DNA from: Phytophthora colocasiae
Taxonomy: Eukaryota; Oomycota; Peronosporomycetes; Peronosporales; Peronosporaceae
Direction: 5' to 3'
NCBI GenBank assembly: GCA_018806915.1
Contig: JAGKQI010000034.1
Location: 1,302,001-1,366,000, forward strand
Length of the DNA stretch: 64,000 bases
This document shows, piece after piece, positions 52,030 to 63,925 of the stretch. The translations under genes and the position numbers were made by a program. Below the pieces are notes generated by a model, which worked only from the letters and a program-made list of their open reading frames with translations, was not told where the DNA came from and searched no databases. Position 1 is the first letter of the stretch; every line of letters starts with the position of its first letter.

Positions 52030-52449
52030 ATGTCGTCTACAGTATTTTTCCTGTTTTTCCTGGTATCAGTGCAAGGCGAATACATCGGAAACGACGGTGT
52101 GATAACGTTTTGGGGAGATCCGAACTTCAAAGGGGAAAAGTGGGAGATCCACCGCACACTCGATCCACAGTATTGCTACAGCGACAACGTGGGGAAACCG
52201 TCCTCCATCAAGTGGAAAAACCAAATCACCAAAGGGAAATTGTTCGGAGGTAAAGCCAAAATCGCCTTCTACAACAAAAAGGACTGTAAAGGTTTGTGTC
52301 TTGCCTGGCCGACCTCGACCAAGGATTTCCCAGCCAATTTGGAGGCAGACCACTTTGACAACCAAATTAAATCCTTCATGATATGGCAATCCAGCGTTCT
52401 CCCTGATGTCATCGTCCGAGACGTCCGACGGCTTCGTAGAGTAGCATGA
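52030..52449 (+). CDS. Secreted beta/gamma-crystallin-like small protein 2
   Basis: 139 residues, short signal peptide (MSSTVFFLFFLVSVQG). Two crystallin-type motifs: ITFWGDPNFKGEKWEIHRTL with a following SSIKW, and IAFYNKKDCKGLCLAWPTST with a following SFMIW. Three mature cysteines (CYS, CKG, LCL). The C-terminal extension VIVRDVRRLRRVA is basic and not shared with the next gene. An initiator TTCATTCTTAAACTT at about 51998 lies inside the inverted-repeat arm. It is tandem with the paralogue at 52564. Confidence 0.78.
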   Translation: MSSTVFFLFFLVSVQGEYIGNDGVITFWGDPNFKGEKWEIHRTLDPQYCYSDNVGKPSSIKWKNQITKGKLFGGKAKIAFYNKKDCKGLCLAWPTSTKDFPANLEADHFDNQIKSFMIWQSSVLPDVIVRDVRRLRRVA

Positions 52450-52546
52450 AGGAGTCAAAGGTATTTGTGGTGTCAAATGTAAAGAAAATTTGGACTTTGG
52501 ACCTCATAGTGCTACCAGTTTATGGGTAATGAGTGGAATTCACTCC

Positions 52547-52562
52547 TCATTCCGCATTTCGC
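52547..52562 (+). promoter_or_regulatory. Near-perfect oomycete core promoter
   Basis: CTCATTCCGCATTTC fits the initiator-plus-flank consensus almost base for base. It lies between an upstream ATG (52522) and the ATG at 52564, so the latter is the likely start, with a leader of only about 15 nt. Confidence 0.72.
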
Positions 52563-52563
52563 T

Positions 52564-52962
52564 ATGATTCTATCACACGTTGCTTCTGTTCTACTGGTTG
52601 TAGCTGTCTGTATGATTCAAGATACTACTGCAAGTGGAGCGTTAAATTTTTGGGATGGTCCAAACTTCACTGGAGAGAAACTAAAGATCCACGGATCCGT
52701 CATGGGGCAGACCTGCTACAACGCCAACGTCGAGCATCCGTCGTCTATCACGTGGGAGAACCTCCCGACAACTGGTTTCTTCGATGGGAAGGCCAAAATC
52801 GCATTTTACGAGGATAAAAACTGCGTTGGAACGTGGCGTGCGTGGTTTTCCACCGAAAAGGATTTCCCCACAAACGTCAAGTCAGACGGACTCAATGGCA
52901 TTCAGTCTTTCATGTTGTGGCAACTGAACAAGGAACCTCGCGTGTACAAGCAATTGGGGTAG
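52564..52962 (+). CDS. Secreted beta/gamma-crystallin-like small protein 3
   Basis: 132 residues from ATG 52564. Starting here gives a clean signal peptide (MILSHVASVLLVVAVCMIQD); the in-frame ATG at 52522 would bury it behind a polar leader. Mature part: LNFWDGPNFTGEKLKIHGSV with SSITW, then IAFYEDKNCVGTWRAWFSTE with SFMLW, two Greek-key-like motifs closely parallel to the gene at 52030 (both have KAKIAFY and KDFP). Two mature cysteines. A recent tandem duplicate. Function unknown. Confidence 0.8.
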   Translation: MILSHVASVLLVVAVCMIQDTTASGALNFWDGPNFTGEKLKIHGSVMGQTCYNANVEHPSSITWENLPTTGFFDGKAKIAFYEDKNCVGTWRAWFSTEKDFPTNVKSDGLNGIQSFMLWQLNKEPRVYKQLG

Positions 52963-53065
52963 ATAAGTGCACGTAAGTTTTTTTTTTTTTTTTCAAATAC
53001 TTGTTTTCTACCGACTTTTCGGGATCTCGAAAAACGTGAAGAGGTGCCAAGAAATCTAAGCAACA

Positions 53066-54322
53066 ATGACCGGATCCTTAATGACAATGCCCATGCTCAT
53101 TGTTAACATGGGGGCTGAGATGATCTACGTATTGGATCAGCGTCTCAAGGCTCAGAACATTCCTCGAGACAAGAGCTCCAAAGGTACAAAACAGTATCCT
53201 CTACTTTTCATACATCTCCATACTAAAATATACTTATCTTGTACTCTACAAGTGCTGGAAGATATTGTCAAAACGATGCACAACGAGACGTTCATGACGG
53301 AGCTCTTCAAGCCGCACCGCATGTACTCGAACGTCTCGACTCGCCAGATTTTCGACCGACTCGCGCACTCGTCAATCATGCGACTCAACGCCAACAGTAT
53401 GGACAAGTTGTACGACCTCATGCGCATGGGCTTCAAGTATCAAGTTCTCTCGTGCTCCTCAGCTGATGAGCTGCTCCAAGTGACGATGAATCACCTGGCT
53501 AATACTAAAAATCTGATCGATTCGGCTGAGGTGAAGCACCAAGTGGACGAAACCATCCAACTCACGTCCGACAACTTCGGTAGTATGAGTCCAGCAGATT
53601 TCTACATGCTCAAGCAGTTCCTCTGTCGATTCTTCCAGGATACGCGCATCAAAGTGTCCCTCTTCTTGCAGAATGGTATTCAGGGGATGGACGGTACGCT
53701 AGCGATCCACTACGAAGGCTTCACGGCCACGGGGGGTAAAGTCCCGGGTCTCATCCGCTACTTTGACGCGTCGAACCGCGTAGAGGAAGAGGAAACGTTC
53801 GCCATTGCTAGTGCTGAGGGATCCGTCGAAGCTCCGGAAGGCTCCGTACTTGACCGCAACCAGCTGAATGCGCACTTGGGATTCAACATGTACGAGGCCG
53901 ACTCCAAGGATGGTATGGGGGGGTTCTCCCGTTCCACGCGTCAGCTTTTCGCTGATAGTAAAGTTCGAAGCACTGGAGCAAGTGCGAAAGGTTTGGACAC
54001 TCGTAAGAACCAAAAAACGTTTAAAGCTACAGCTGCGGACGGACTCAACCTGCTTGCTGACCTCGTGGGGAAATCGTCGGCGAAAGATGTGGACGGAGAC
54101 AACAAGGCGCTACGAATCAACTTGTTCCCGGACGATCCGACCAAGTCGAGCTCTGGAGGGGACGATGAAGACGACAAAGAGGTACCTACCATTTGGATCG
54201 ATGCTGCGAGTGACCGAAAGACGTCCACGGACGAGATCCTACGGGACTTCAAGATTGACGACGCCAAGCACGAAGGAAAAGGAGGCGACGACCTGCTCGA
54301 CCTCATGGACTCGACCAACTAA
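53066..54322 (+). CDS. OSCP1: OSCP1-family protein
   Basis: Joins 53066..53183 and 53253..54322 (395 residues). The 69-bp intron is a multiple of three without stops, but removing it restores the family sequence (RDKSSK-VLEDIVKTM). The N-terminal two thirds follow OSCP1/NOR1 closely: MLIVNMGAEMIYVLDQRLKA, KPHRMYSNVSTRQIFDRLAH, SSIMRLNANSMDKLYDLM, FKYQVLSC, VPGLIRYF. OSCP1 is conserved in ciliated and flagellated eukaryotes and has been tied to cilia and to solute-transporter partners; an oomycete with swimming zoospores fits this. The C-terminal third is acidic and Asp/Ser-rich with a final hydrophobic motif (DDLLDLMDSTN). Confidence 0.9.
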   Translation: MTGSLMTMPMLIVNMGAEMIYVLDQRLKAQNIPRDKSSKGTKQYPLLFIHLHTKIYLSCTLQVLEDIVKTMHNETFMTELFKPHRMYSNVSTRQIFDRLAHSSIMRLNANSMDKLYDLMRMGFKYQVLSCSSADELLQVTMNHLANTKNLIDSAEVKHQVDETIQLTSDNFGSMSPADFYMLKQFLCRFFQDTRIKVSLFLQNGIQGMDGTLAIHYEGFTATGGKVPGLIRYFDASNRVEEEETFAIASAEGSVEAPEGSVLDRNQLNAHLGFNMYEADSKDGMGGFSRSTRQLFADSKVRSTGASAKGLDTRKNQKTFKATAADGLNLLADLVGKSSAKDVDGDNKALRINLFPDDPTKSSSGGDDEDDKEVPTIWIDAASDRKTSTDEILRDFKIDDAKHEGKGGDDLLDLMDSTN

Positions 54323-54585
54323 AACTCAACTCTTGACCAAGCTCTAATCTTACTACCAATCTTCACTACGATAGTCGCTGTTGTCTCATTTCATATAGAT
54401 CGGTGTTATTAATAACGCCGACGACGTATTGGCCAATTCTGATGAAAACTAGTGTACATCACACCACTGAAGCCATTTCTGCAAAACCGACGTGAAATCT
54501 TCAACAGCCGCGGCTTTTCAACTCTCTTGCTTTCACTATACCATAGTCCATGACCATCACTCTTTGCGATCTTCCATCCGTCTCC

Positions 54586-54601
54586 TCATTCCGCACTCGA
54601 C
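54586..54601 (+). promoter_or_regulatory. Initiator of the phosphagen kinase gene
   Basis: TCATTCCGCACTCG, 50 nt upstream of the ATG at 54636. It rules out the longer open frame beginning at 54492. Confidence 0.65.
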
Positions 54602-54635
54602 CAAGCCGCCACCACGTCCCTCGCGCTCCTTCCTC

Positions 54636-56984
54636 ATGGCCGAAGACGCCACCGCCACGTCCCCCAACAAACTGGCGCAGAAGCTCTCGACTGCGCAGCT
54701 CACGGACGCCAAGATCCATGGCTTCCCGCAGTTCACGCCGGCGCATCGCTCGCTTATGGCCAAGCACTTGACACGTGAAGTCTACGCGCAACTTAAGGAA
54801 ACCAAGACGTCTACGGGTTACACGCTGGACCGAGCCATCCAGACGGGCGTGGACAACCCACACTTAGGTGTAGGCGTTACTGCAGGCGATGAAGAGTGCT
54901 ACGAAGTGTTCAAGCCGCTGTTTGACCCCGTGATCGAAGGATGGCATGGCTACAAGCCGGAAGACAAGCACAAGTGCGACATGGACCCGTCTCATGTGAC
55001 GAACGGCAAGTTGCCGGATGAGTTCATCGTGTCTACGCGGATTCGCGCGGGGCGGAACATCCGCGGCTTGCCTTTACCGCCGGCTACGTCGCGTGCGCAC
55101 CGGAAGGACGTGATGAACCTGTTACAAGCTGCTCTGGGAGATATGAGCGGAGATTTGAGCGGCAAGTTCTATAAACTGTCGGAGATGTCGCCGGAGGACG
55201 AGCAGCAGCTCATTACGGACCATTTCCTGTTCCAGAAGCCCGGAGGAGGCACATTACTGGAAGCTGCGGGAGCTGCACGGGACTGGCCATCAGCTCGCGG
55301 CATTTTCCATAATAATGACAAGACCTTCTTGGTCTGGTGCAATGAAGAGGACCACATGAGAGTGATCTCCATGCAGGACGGAGGAGACGTTGGTGCTGTC
55401 TTTGAGAGGTTCTGCCGCGCGATCAAGAGTGTGGAGGAGAGCATCAAGGCCAAGGGCAAGGAGTTCATGTACAATGAACATCTGGGCTTCATTGGCACGT
55501 GTCCGTCCAATCTCGGCACAGGTTTGAGGGCCAGTGTCATGGTCAAACTACCGAAATTGACGGAAGACGTAGAGAGATTCGAGAAAATCTGCTCGTTGTT
55601 GCATCTACAGCCTCGAGGAACTGCTGGAGAACATTCGGCTTCGGTCGGAGGCGTCTACGATGTCAGTAACAAGCAGCGAATCGGCCACTCGGAGGCGGAA
55701 CTAGTTCAAACGATGATCAACGGCATCACGCTGCTCATTGCCATGGAGCAGAAGCTGGTGGCTGGTGAGAGTATCGACGCGTTGATTCCGACGGAATCTG
55801 CAGCTCCAGTTGTCATTGATGCTGGTCCACCGCTTGTGGCGTCTACCACGAGCATCGCTGTGCTTCCGTCGGAAGAGGACAACTATCCAGTGTTCACGGC
55901 TAAGCACCGCAGTTTGATGGCGAAGCACTTGACCAAGGAGCTGTACGAGAAGTTGAAGGACAAGCACTCTAGCAAGGGTTACACGCTGGATATGGCGATC
56001 CAAACGGGAATTGACAACGCACACCTCGGTGTCGGCGTCGTGGCTGGGGATGAAGAGTGCTACGAAGTCTTCAAGGAGCTGTATGACCCGGTGATTGAGG
56101 GCTGGCACGGCTTCAAGCCTGAGGACAAGCACCACACCGACATGGACGTGGCTAAGCTAGTGAACGCCGACAAGATCGACAACGCTTACGTGCAATCCAC
56201 CCGTGTACGTGCTGGTCGCAACATCCGCGGATTGAGTTTACCGCCTGGAACGACTCGTGCAGAGAGATTGGAGGTGGAGAATCTCATTGCCACCGGCCTG
56301 TCATCGTTGACGGAAGAACTCAAGGGGAAATACTACCCACTGAGCAACATGACGAAGGAGGAGGAGGACCAGCTCCAGAAGGACCATTTCCTGTTCCAGA
56401 AGCCTGGCGGTGGCACTCTTTTAACCGGAGCTGGAGCTGCTCGTGACTGGCCAAGTGGTCGTGGAATCTTCCACAACGACCAGAAGACGTTTCTAGTGTG
56501 GTGCAACGAAGAGGACCACATGAGAGTGATCTCCATGCAAAGTGACGGGAACATCGTCGAGGTGTTTGCCCGATGGGTGAAGGCTGTGACGGCTGTTGAG
56601 GAGAGTATCAAGGCGAACGGCTACGGGTTCATGCACAATGACCACCTCGGATTCCTCGGCACATGTCCGTCGAATCTAGGTACTGGACTACGTGCTAGTA
56701 TGTTTGTCAAGCTTGAGAAACTGGGAGCTGATCCACACGCCCTTGAGGAAGTGTGTGCGCCTCTCGGTCTTCAGCCGCGTGGATCTGCTGGTGAACACTC
56801 AGCAGCTATCGGTGGGATGTGGGACATCTCTAACAAGGCTCGTATCGGCAAGTCGGAGGTGGAGCTTGTGCAGACGATGATCGACGGAGTGGGTAAGCTC
56901 ATCGAGCTGGAGAAGGAGCTGGAAGGTGGCAAAAGCTACGCGGACGTGCTAGCATCTGTGGGGGTCACTCAAGCCGCACATTGA
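54636..56984 (+). CDS. Two-domain phosphagen kinase (taurocyamine-kinase-like)
   Basis: Intronless, 782 residues: two complete guanidino-kinase units in tandem (about 25-385 and 415-770), each twice recognisable by [10 protein letters not shown], GYTLDx[17 protein letters not shown] or [29 protein letters not shown] and [13 protein letters not shown]. The reactive cysteines are C289 and C677, and both domains keep them, so both may be active. The enzyme reversibly moves phosphate from ATP to a guanidino compound and buffers ATP, for example in motile zoospores. Two-domain taurocyamine kinases have been characterised in Phytophthora; the specificity here is taken from that knowledge, not from a residue I can prove. 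The gap 54323-54585 has no gene. Confidence 0.92.
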   Translation: MAEDATATSPNKLAQKLSTAQLTDAKIHGFPQFTPAHRSLMAKHLTREVYAQLKETKTSTGYTLDRAIQTGVDNPHLGVGVTAGDEECYEVFKPLFDPVIEGWHGYKPEDKHKCDMDPSHVTNGKLPDEFIVSTRIRAGRNIRGLPLPPATSRAHRKDVMNLLQAALGDMSGDLSGKFYKLSEMSPEDEQQLITDHFLFQKPGGGTLLEAAGAARDWPSARGIFHNNDKTFLVWCNEEDHMRVISMQDGGDVGAVFERFCRAIKSVEESIKAKGKEFMYNEHLGFIGTCPSNLGTGLRASVMVKLPKLTEDVERFEKICSLLHLQPRGTAGEHSASVGGVYDVSNKQRIGHSEAELVQTMINGITLLIAMEQKLVAGESIDALIPTESAAPVVIDAGPPLVASTTSIAVLPSEEDNYPVFTAKHRSLMAKHLTKELYEKLKDKHSSKGYTLDMAIQTGIDNAHLGVGVVAGDEECYEVFKELYDPVIEGWHGFKPEDKHHTDMDVAKLVNADKIDNAYVQSTRVRAGRNIRGLSLPPGTTRAERLEVENLIATGLSSLTEELKGKYYPLSNMTKEEEDQLQKDHFLFQKPGGGTLLTGAGAARDWPSGRGIFHNDQKTFLVWCNEEDHMRVISMQSDGNIVEVFARWVKAVTAVEESIKANGYGFMHNDHLGFLGTCPSNLGTGLRASMFVKLEKLGADPHALEEVCAPLGLQPRGSAGEHSAAIGGMWDISNKARIGKSEVELVQTMIDGVGKLIELEKELEGGKSYADVLASVGVTQAAH

Positions 56985-57128
56985 AGCCGACTGTAGCCGC
57001 TAGTGTGAAATGGAGCAGTTCGAGATGATCGACTAGTGGCTACGAGCCCCAAGTGCCTACTGACAGTGAACAACTAACACCACTCTGCATTTGTTCTAAC
57101 CTAACACAGTACATGTACCGATCTTTCG

Positions 57129-60100
57129 CTACGATAGTCGTGTTGTCTGCAGGCACTTCATACACTTGTACGCTCTCGCACCGGCCGGTAGACTCAGTAG
57201 CGTGTTACAATTCTTGCATCGCATCATCTCTTGAGCTGCAAAGAGCACACACACGCAACAGTTAGAAAAACAGCAACTATAGCTGAAAACAGAGGATGAA
57301 ACACTCACTTGTGGTCGTGGAGAGCTTGGAAACACCGTGGCAGGACGGACATTTAACCGCGGATGCGCCGTTCTTGACGATCAGGTGCTTGCCGCAGTGA
57401 CCGCAGCTCACGACCTTGGTATCCCGAACATCGATGCCTGACAAGGACGAATCCTTAGGCAAACTCGCGCCAGACTCGACCGATCGAACTGAAGACGCAG
57501 AGGAACTCTTCTTGTCTGTGCCAAACGCGGGCATCACGGATTGACTGGTCTTCTTCACTGCGGCCAGTTGCAGACAGTGGGGACACACGATCTCTGACGG
57601 TCCAAGTCCGGTCGGGAGCTCCAACACGTTGCTGCAGTTGACACACACGAAGTCCTTCCCTTCTGAATCCTTGGGCGGTGTGAAATCGCTGTCGTTCGTC
57701 TCTACAACGGACGGAAGTGTGTCTACAGCCGACGAGGAGCTGTCGGATGCCACGGCGATGGACTTCTGGCAATAAGGACACGGCATGATGCACAGATTGG
57801 CTTGTGTAGGCGCGTGCACTACTTGACGACAGTGGAAACAGCGCGTAGCACACGACGACTGCTCGCTGTCGCGGTCTCGGAAGGTGCTGGTGCTTGAGGC
57901 TTGCAGCATCGGCATCGTTCCTCTGTCGTGGCTTACCTGTTCGATAGCGCTGTCCTCTCCCAGTAACAGCAGCGCGTTAAGCGCGTATTTGCGCCATCTC
58001 CGCCACTTACTGTCTTGCGCGAAGGCTACCAGGATCTCCACCAGTTTCTCATAGTCCACGTGTTCGTATAAGGAGTTGCGGATCTTCGCAGACGAACAGA
58101 ACCGTCGGAGTAAAGTGAACAGCACCGACACATCCACGTCATCTCCGAACGCATCAAAGTTAAACAGTGCGTGCAGAACACCAGCCACCAGCCACGAGCT
58201 TCGAGCAGGTTCATCGTCGCCACGCGCAGGAACGACGTCCACTGCGAGTTCCAACAGCGCTACAACGCATTCCATCGAGTAGATACTGACCTTCAAGGAG
58301 CGGAAAACGTGTTCCTTCAACAGCTTTTCGAGCTCCTCCTGTCCCTCGTCGCCTAGTTCAGACACGGCGCTGTCGCTGTGGTACAAACTCTTGAGTCCTT
58401 CGCACGCAGAAAGGAATAAATCCGAAGTCTCGTGGCCGTTCGCAAATGTTGTCAACGTCTTGGTGTACACCACCCGTGTGCTCTTGAAGAACAGCTCCTT
58501 GTCTTCCGACTCCAGTGAAGCTCCTTCTGTCGACACAAGAGCAGCCTCCAAGAAAGGGAGGCCAGAAGCAAAGATCAGGCAGAACTTGGCCTTCACCTCT
58601 GAAGATGCAATGTTTTCGCTAGCAGTGAAGATTGACGGGAACCACGCCATCATCGCCACGATCTGCTTCATCAATGGCGTCTCCCTAAACACTCGTTCAC
58701 GGTACGCGCCACCACGAGCGAGGAGGAAAACCAATAGACAAAGGCCGCACGCTACTTCCAAGTTCGTACTCCGGCCGTCGGCGTCCGTATCGAACAGCTT
58801 TGACCCTTCTTCCTCACTTAAATCGCCGCAAACCGTCTGGAAACCGGTTGTCAGGCTCGAGAGGAAGCCCTCCGTGTCCATTAGCGCGGCTTTACCGGCT
58901 GCTCCGCACTCCACAACCGAGTTAAACGTCTCCAGCATTTCCGCTACACGTTCCGAGTTGTCCTCATCATCATGCTTCATCACCGTTTCCAGCAGAATCC
59001 CAATTCCATTACACGCCACAAGGCGAGGGACTTCGTGCACGCACAGCTTCCCTAGTAGACGGCGTGTCTGCTCCATCACGTCAGCAGACGGTTCGTCAGC
59101 CTTCTTCTGCTCGTTGAGCACTAACACCAGCTTCTCGATCGCGTCCTGGTGCACAAGTGTCGAGTGGAAGGTGCTGGACATCATCAAGACGCCAAGGAAG
59201 CTGGTAATAACCAGTAAGAACTGCTCTCTCAGTTGTTTTTCGTCCGCGTCGTCGTCCGCGTGCTCAAACTCGTCGTCCTTCTCCTCAGTTAACTCGAGTA
59301 AATACGCAGTCACTTCCTCAATGATCTCCATGCAATCACTCGGCAACGCATCGAAGTCTGTCACCTCAAGAAGACCCTGAAGCAGGCTACACCGTTTAAA
59401 CAGACCTTCAGGATTCGCCTTGATGTCCACGTCCAGAAGCTGCTGCCCTAACTCGAGCAGGAACGCGGTCTCACGTTGGACGGAAGGGGCTTGGAGTTGC
59501 TCGTAAAACTTCCTCAAGATAGCCGGGTCCGTCACGCCATCGTGCAGGATCTTCACTGCGTTCTCTTGGTGACGTTCAGTTCCCTTCTGCATCCAGTAAA
59601 CGAGCGACACAGCACCGTCAACCGCGATCTTCTCCATCTGCTCTTCATCTAGCGCTTGACCATTCTTCAGTAGAAGCGTCAGCGCAAGAACGCCCACTAC
59701 AGACGTACGTGGGTCGAAATCGACAAAGAAACCGATGAGCATCGATACCAATGTGCTCTTCTCTTCAGCTGTAAGTCCAGCCTCTTCGTCGTCGAGGATA
59801 TCAGGACGGGAAAAGACGATATCAATCAACTTACGCGCAGCCGTGACCTTCACTGACGGTCTCTTTGCCACTACCACCACACGGAACGCCAGACGAACAT
59901 TCGCGCTCTCAATCAGATCGAGCCACAACGGACAAGTAGCGAAATCGGACTCCACGAGGTTCAGAACGATTTCCTCCGCAGTTTCTGCGACTTCTTCTGA
60001 TTCTGAGAGAATGTTGCCCAAGACGGTACTGGGCAGGACCGTGCGGTGGTCATACAATGTCTTGCGGAACTCCAGTGGATCGCTGGACAAGTGAATGAGA

Positions 60101-63100
60101 ATTCGGCCAAGGTCCTGAGCGATTAATTGGCGTGCAGGCGAAGACTCGGCGTAGTCATCCGTCGTCGCCTCATACGCTGCCACCAAGGCATCCAGTGCGT
60201 CACCAGCCTCCAGGATAAGCAACCGAATTCGACGCGAACGGGCCAGCAGATCCAGTAGCTCGAGCGCGCGAGTGACAACGTACTCGTGACTCTCTTCAGT
60301 CTTCTCTTCCGACTCGGAGTCCGCTGAAGCTTGCGTTCTCCTAATACTTTCCCGTACAGCATTGTCTCGGAGCAGTTCCAGCAGAGAAATATGAACACCA
60401 GCGCTAATAATCAGGTTAACAATGGCATCGTTCGCCATTGCAACGCCGCCTTGGTCGTCGTCTTCCTCGAACTCCTGTGGGTCCTTAATGAGCTCTTTGA
60501 GAACGGCAACGGAGTCATCGAACACTGTGTTCTCACTGTCCTCTTTCGCCGACGTACTGGACTGCTCGATGCCATTCATAAGCGCCTGCAAGAACTTAAG
60601 GCCCGTTGACGTCGACTCCACAGCATACAAAGCCACAAACGACTCTTTCCAGGCAGCGTGTGCGATGAGGAGGCGAATGATCCGGATCCCCATGACCAAT
60701 CGACTCGGCTGCGAAACGATGAACTCCGTCACGACCGTCACGAGGTTAGTCACTTGGTCTTCACCCATGGAAGCGATACGCGAAGACGCGATCTTTAGAA
60801 CCAGGTACAGGAGCTGCAAAAGAGCCTTGTTCAGCTGCATTTCCCCTGGCGTCAGTTCATCTGCAGGCACGTCCATCCAGCGACGCAAACCCATCCAGAA
60901 CGCGCGCAGCATCTCTTGATCCAACATTCGCGCAACGAAATCCTCGCCGCCACCTACAGCACAACTCAGACACTTGATGGCGTTGCCTCGCATGTCCGCG
61001 TCGCCGGAAGAGCATGCGATGGTCATTAAAACCGGGAAATACGCGACGCCTACAACACGTTCCTGCAGCTTCTGTACCATCTCGCCGATTTCCGGCGTCG
61101 GGGGCTCCTCCAGCGGCTCCAACACTGCGCCAATAGATTTGACGCCACTTAAGTGGGCAAGGACATCCAAGCTCCCGGCCTTCAGTACCGCATCACGCCC
61201 AGACGCCATGAGGAAGAGCGTATCCAGAACACCAATGGAAAACGGTCTTTTGTTGTCAACGAGCGCGCGGAAATAGCGGAGAGCTGACAGCCGGTTCTCA
61301 TCCGGAGGTGTCTGCAGTAGACGGTGGAAGAAATCCGACACATTTCGGTCGTACAGTTCGTCGAAGATGCTGGGATTGAATTCGCAAAGATTCATCAAGG
61401 TCTGTGCGCACAACGGGATCAAACGCTCCTTACGGGAAAGCAGGAAGGCTGACAACGTGGGCACGCAGTTACGAGAGCAAATGTAGTCCACGTAGGCCGC
61501 TGACTCAGCGCTGTAGCTCATCGTAATGCCAAGCAGATTCCGCTGGAAGGTAATCTCGCCCACGAGCTGCTTCTCTCCGACAACGCACGCGTTCAGCTTC
61601 TTCAACACCAAATCGAACACTTCGAGATCGTAGATAACCTTCAGCACCTGTTCATGCGCATCGTCGACGTTCTCACCAGGAACAGTATCACTCAGAGACT
61701 GCTTTGGCATCGTTGAGCAGAGCCCACAAAGAATCTCAGACGCGATGGTGTAGTCTTCGTCACTGTCCAGCATCCACATGATTTCCTTGATGAATTCCTG
61801 CTCTTTGGCCAAGATCGTGATCAGCGATGGCTCCTTCGAGACCTGGATGAGAATTTGCGACGCCAACATGCGGTTCACGCGGTCGCCCTTTTGCAAAACA
61901 GTCACGAACGAGTGAATACTGTCTGCAGGAATCTGCTGCACACCACGCTGGACCTGCGAAGCGCCATTGTCGGAGAAGTGGATGCACTGGCAGATCGTGC
62001 TTAAGATGGCCTCCATCGCAACTTCATGTGACTCGTCACGGACGCCACTACTGTCGAGAGTGCTGCCTGGGCGTAGCTCGATAAAGTCTCCCAGTAGCGT
62101 ACACAGCAACGCCACGCCCTTGTTTTGAGTCATCTCCGCAATATTCTCGGCATTCTTCTGGACAAAACGATTCAGACAGCGCGCCGCCTCCACGCGCATT
62201 TCGAGCGACGTCGGCGAGTCCACAGACAGAAACTCCAGTAAGCGCGATCCTCCACCTGCCTTCCGTAACGCGTTTTGGCATGCCGTTGACTGGCAAATGT
62301 GGTAGACAAGACGAAGCGCCATGCGCTCCACTTCCGGGCGAACACTGCGGCCTAGCTGCTGCTCCATCACGCGATTCCCCATTACCTTTACCAACTGCGT
62401 ACAAGCGCCCGACTGGGCGAAAGCTTCACCAGCTGAGAGCTCATTGCCGGCGCTGTTCTCCAATTCAATTAAATTCGCTAGCATCTCCAGTGCAGCTTGC
62501 TGTAGCGGCTCCACGTCGCTGTTCAACAATTGGCAGAAGGAAGCTACGCCTCCAGCCGACTCCACGTCATTTAGCTGTGCGATGCGGTGCAGCCCCATGT
62601 TTCCATCGGTCTCCGGGCGGCCAGCGGACAACGTCATCGACAATTGCATTATCTGCTCCACCCTGTCATCCACTGTCGACGATGGATCATTCAGCTTGTG
62701 GCGCAAGCCCACAATACTAAAGAAGTCCCCAGCTTGAACGTTGCGGAAGCACCGTGTGCAAACAGGCTGTTCCTTATCGTACGATGGTGCTTCGATCGGT
62801 AGCTTCACCTTGTTCGTAGTGCAGTCCGCACAGTAAACGTTGCCGCATAATCGGCAGTGGTGGCGACGTCGGAATGTGCCAAAACGCATGCCACATTGCC
62901 GACACGCCGGCGAGTCATCGTCGCGCACGAATATCGGCGCGAAATAACGCCGTAACACCATCTGGACATCACCTGTGTTGAAGTTGCTGTCTCGTAAGCC
63001 CGACATGCCCAGTTTCATGCTACTCTTGCCTAGATCCTGTTCCTCTTCCACTACAGGCGGAGTCGCTGTCTCCTCCTGCGCGTCTGACGGCTTCGAGTCC

Positions 63101-63925
63101 GCCGTGTCGTGCAGCTCCACGTCCTGTTCCAGCTCCACGTTGTCCTCTTCCTTCTTCTCCACGTGACCTCCGTCCGAGTGCCTTGACAAGTCTTCTGAAT
63201 GGGCTGTAAACCACTCCTCTGCGTCGGCCGGCAGCACCGTGGATGCCGTTGTTTGCATCACGGCAGTATCGTCCAGATTGGCTTCGTCCCTGTATCTCTC
63301 CAGCAGCGCAGACGTGTTCATCCGGATCGTTTGGTCCGTTGTGTCTCCACTTGTAGCTGGCACGCCAGAAGACGACGGCGAGCCTGCAGACAGATTGGCG
63401 CCGCTGCTTTTCCTGCTACGGGCGAATCCATTGCTCAATGCGTCGGAACGGGAGCCGGAGCCGGCGCTGCCGTTGGACGCGCCGCGCGGGTCCTCATACG
63501 TGGGCGCGCGGCCTCTGTTGTTATTAAGTGGAGCGGCAGGGGGAATATTAGACCTGGACGGCGGACGCGACGACAGCACGGACTGACCGCGCGTACGGCG
63601 GCGCGCAGCCGCCACACGCGGGTCCATCCACGTCGTCGTGCGTGTATTATGGTCGACGAAGTAGACGCGTCCCTGTCCGTCAATAAGCTCCTCCCACCCG
63701 GCTGGCAGCGGGTCCGGCGTGGGCATGTGCCATGAGGTCTGTGAGGAGATACACACAGCAAGCGTTAAAATAGGCATAGCACAGGCTCCAGAGCTGCTAG
63801 AAGCCTGGAAGAAGCATGGATCCACGCGCCAGACGCAGACGCACCTCTCGGGTCGCGTGGTTCACGTAGAAGTAGCGCCCTTGCGCGTCCTGTACGCGTT
63901 GCCACTCGCCTTGACGGCTGCTCAT
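57129..63925 (-). CDS. Giant WW-WW-FYVE-helical repeat-zinc ribbon protein
   Basis: Joins (minus strand) 63925..63845, 63738..57309 and 57235..57129: 2205 residues. The 106-bp first intron lies between two tryptophans of WW1 and the 73-bp last intron precedes the final zinc ribbon; both keep frame. Order: WW1 ([20 protein letters not shown]), WW2 ([20 protein letters not shown]), a disordered linker, a FYVE finger (about 300-365; [20 protein letters not shown], with the RRHHC signature for PI3P), and about 1600 residues of armadillo/HEAT-like helices. Four LSD1-type CxxC...CxxC zinc ribbons follow (about 1990-2205; for example [44 protein letters not shown]). It is predicted to be an endosome-associated scaffold that binds PI3P and proline-rich partners. 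The combination is unlike animal FYVE proteins and fits the domain shuffling known in oomycete FYVE families. Confidence 0.88.

Noticed and set aside
52522..52563. Start of the third crystallin-like protein at 52522
   Set aside because: The core promoter at 52547 lies downstream of this ATG, and the extension would hide the signal peptide.
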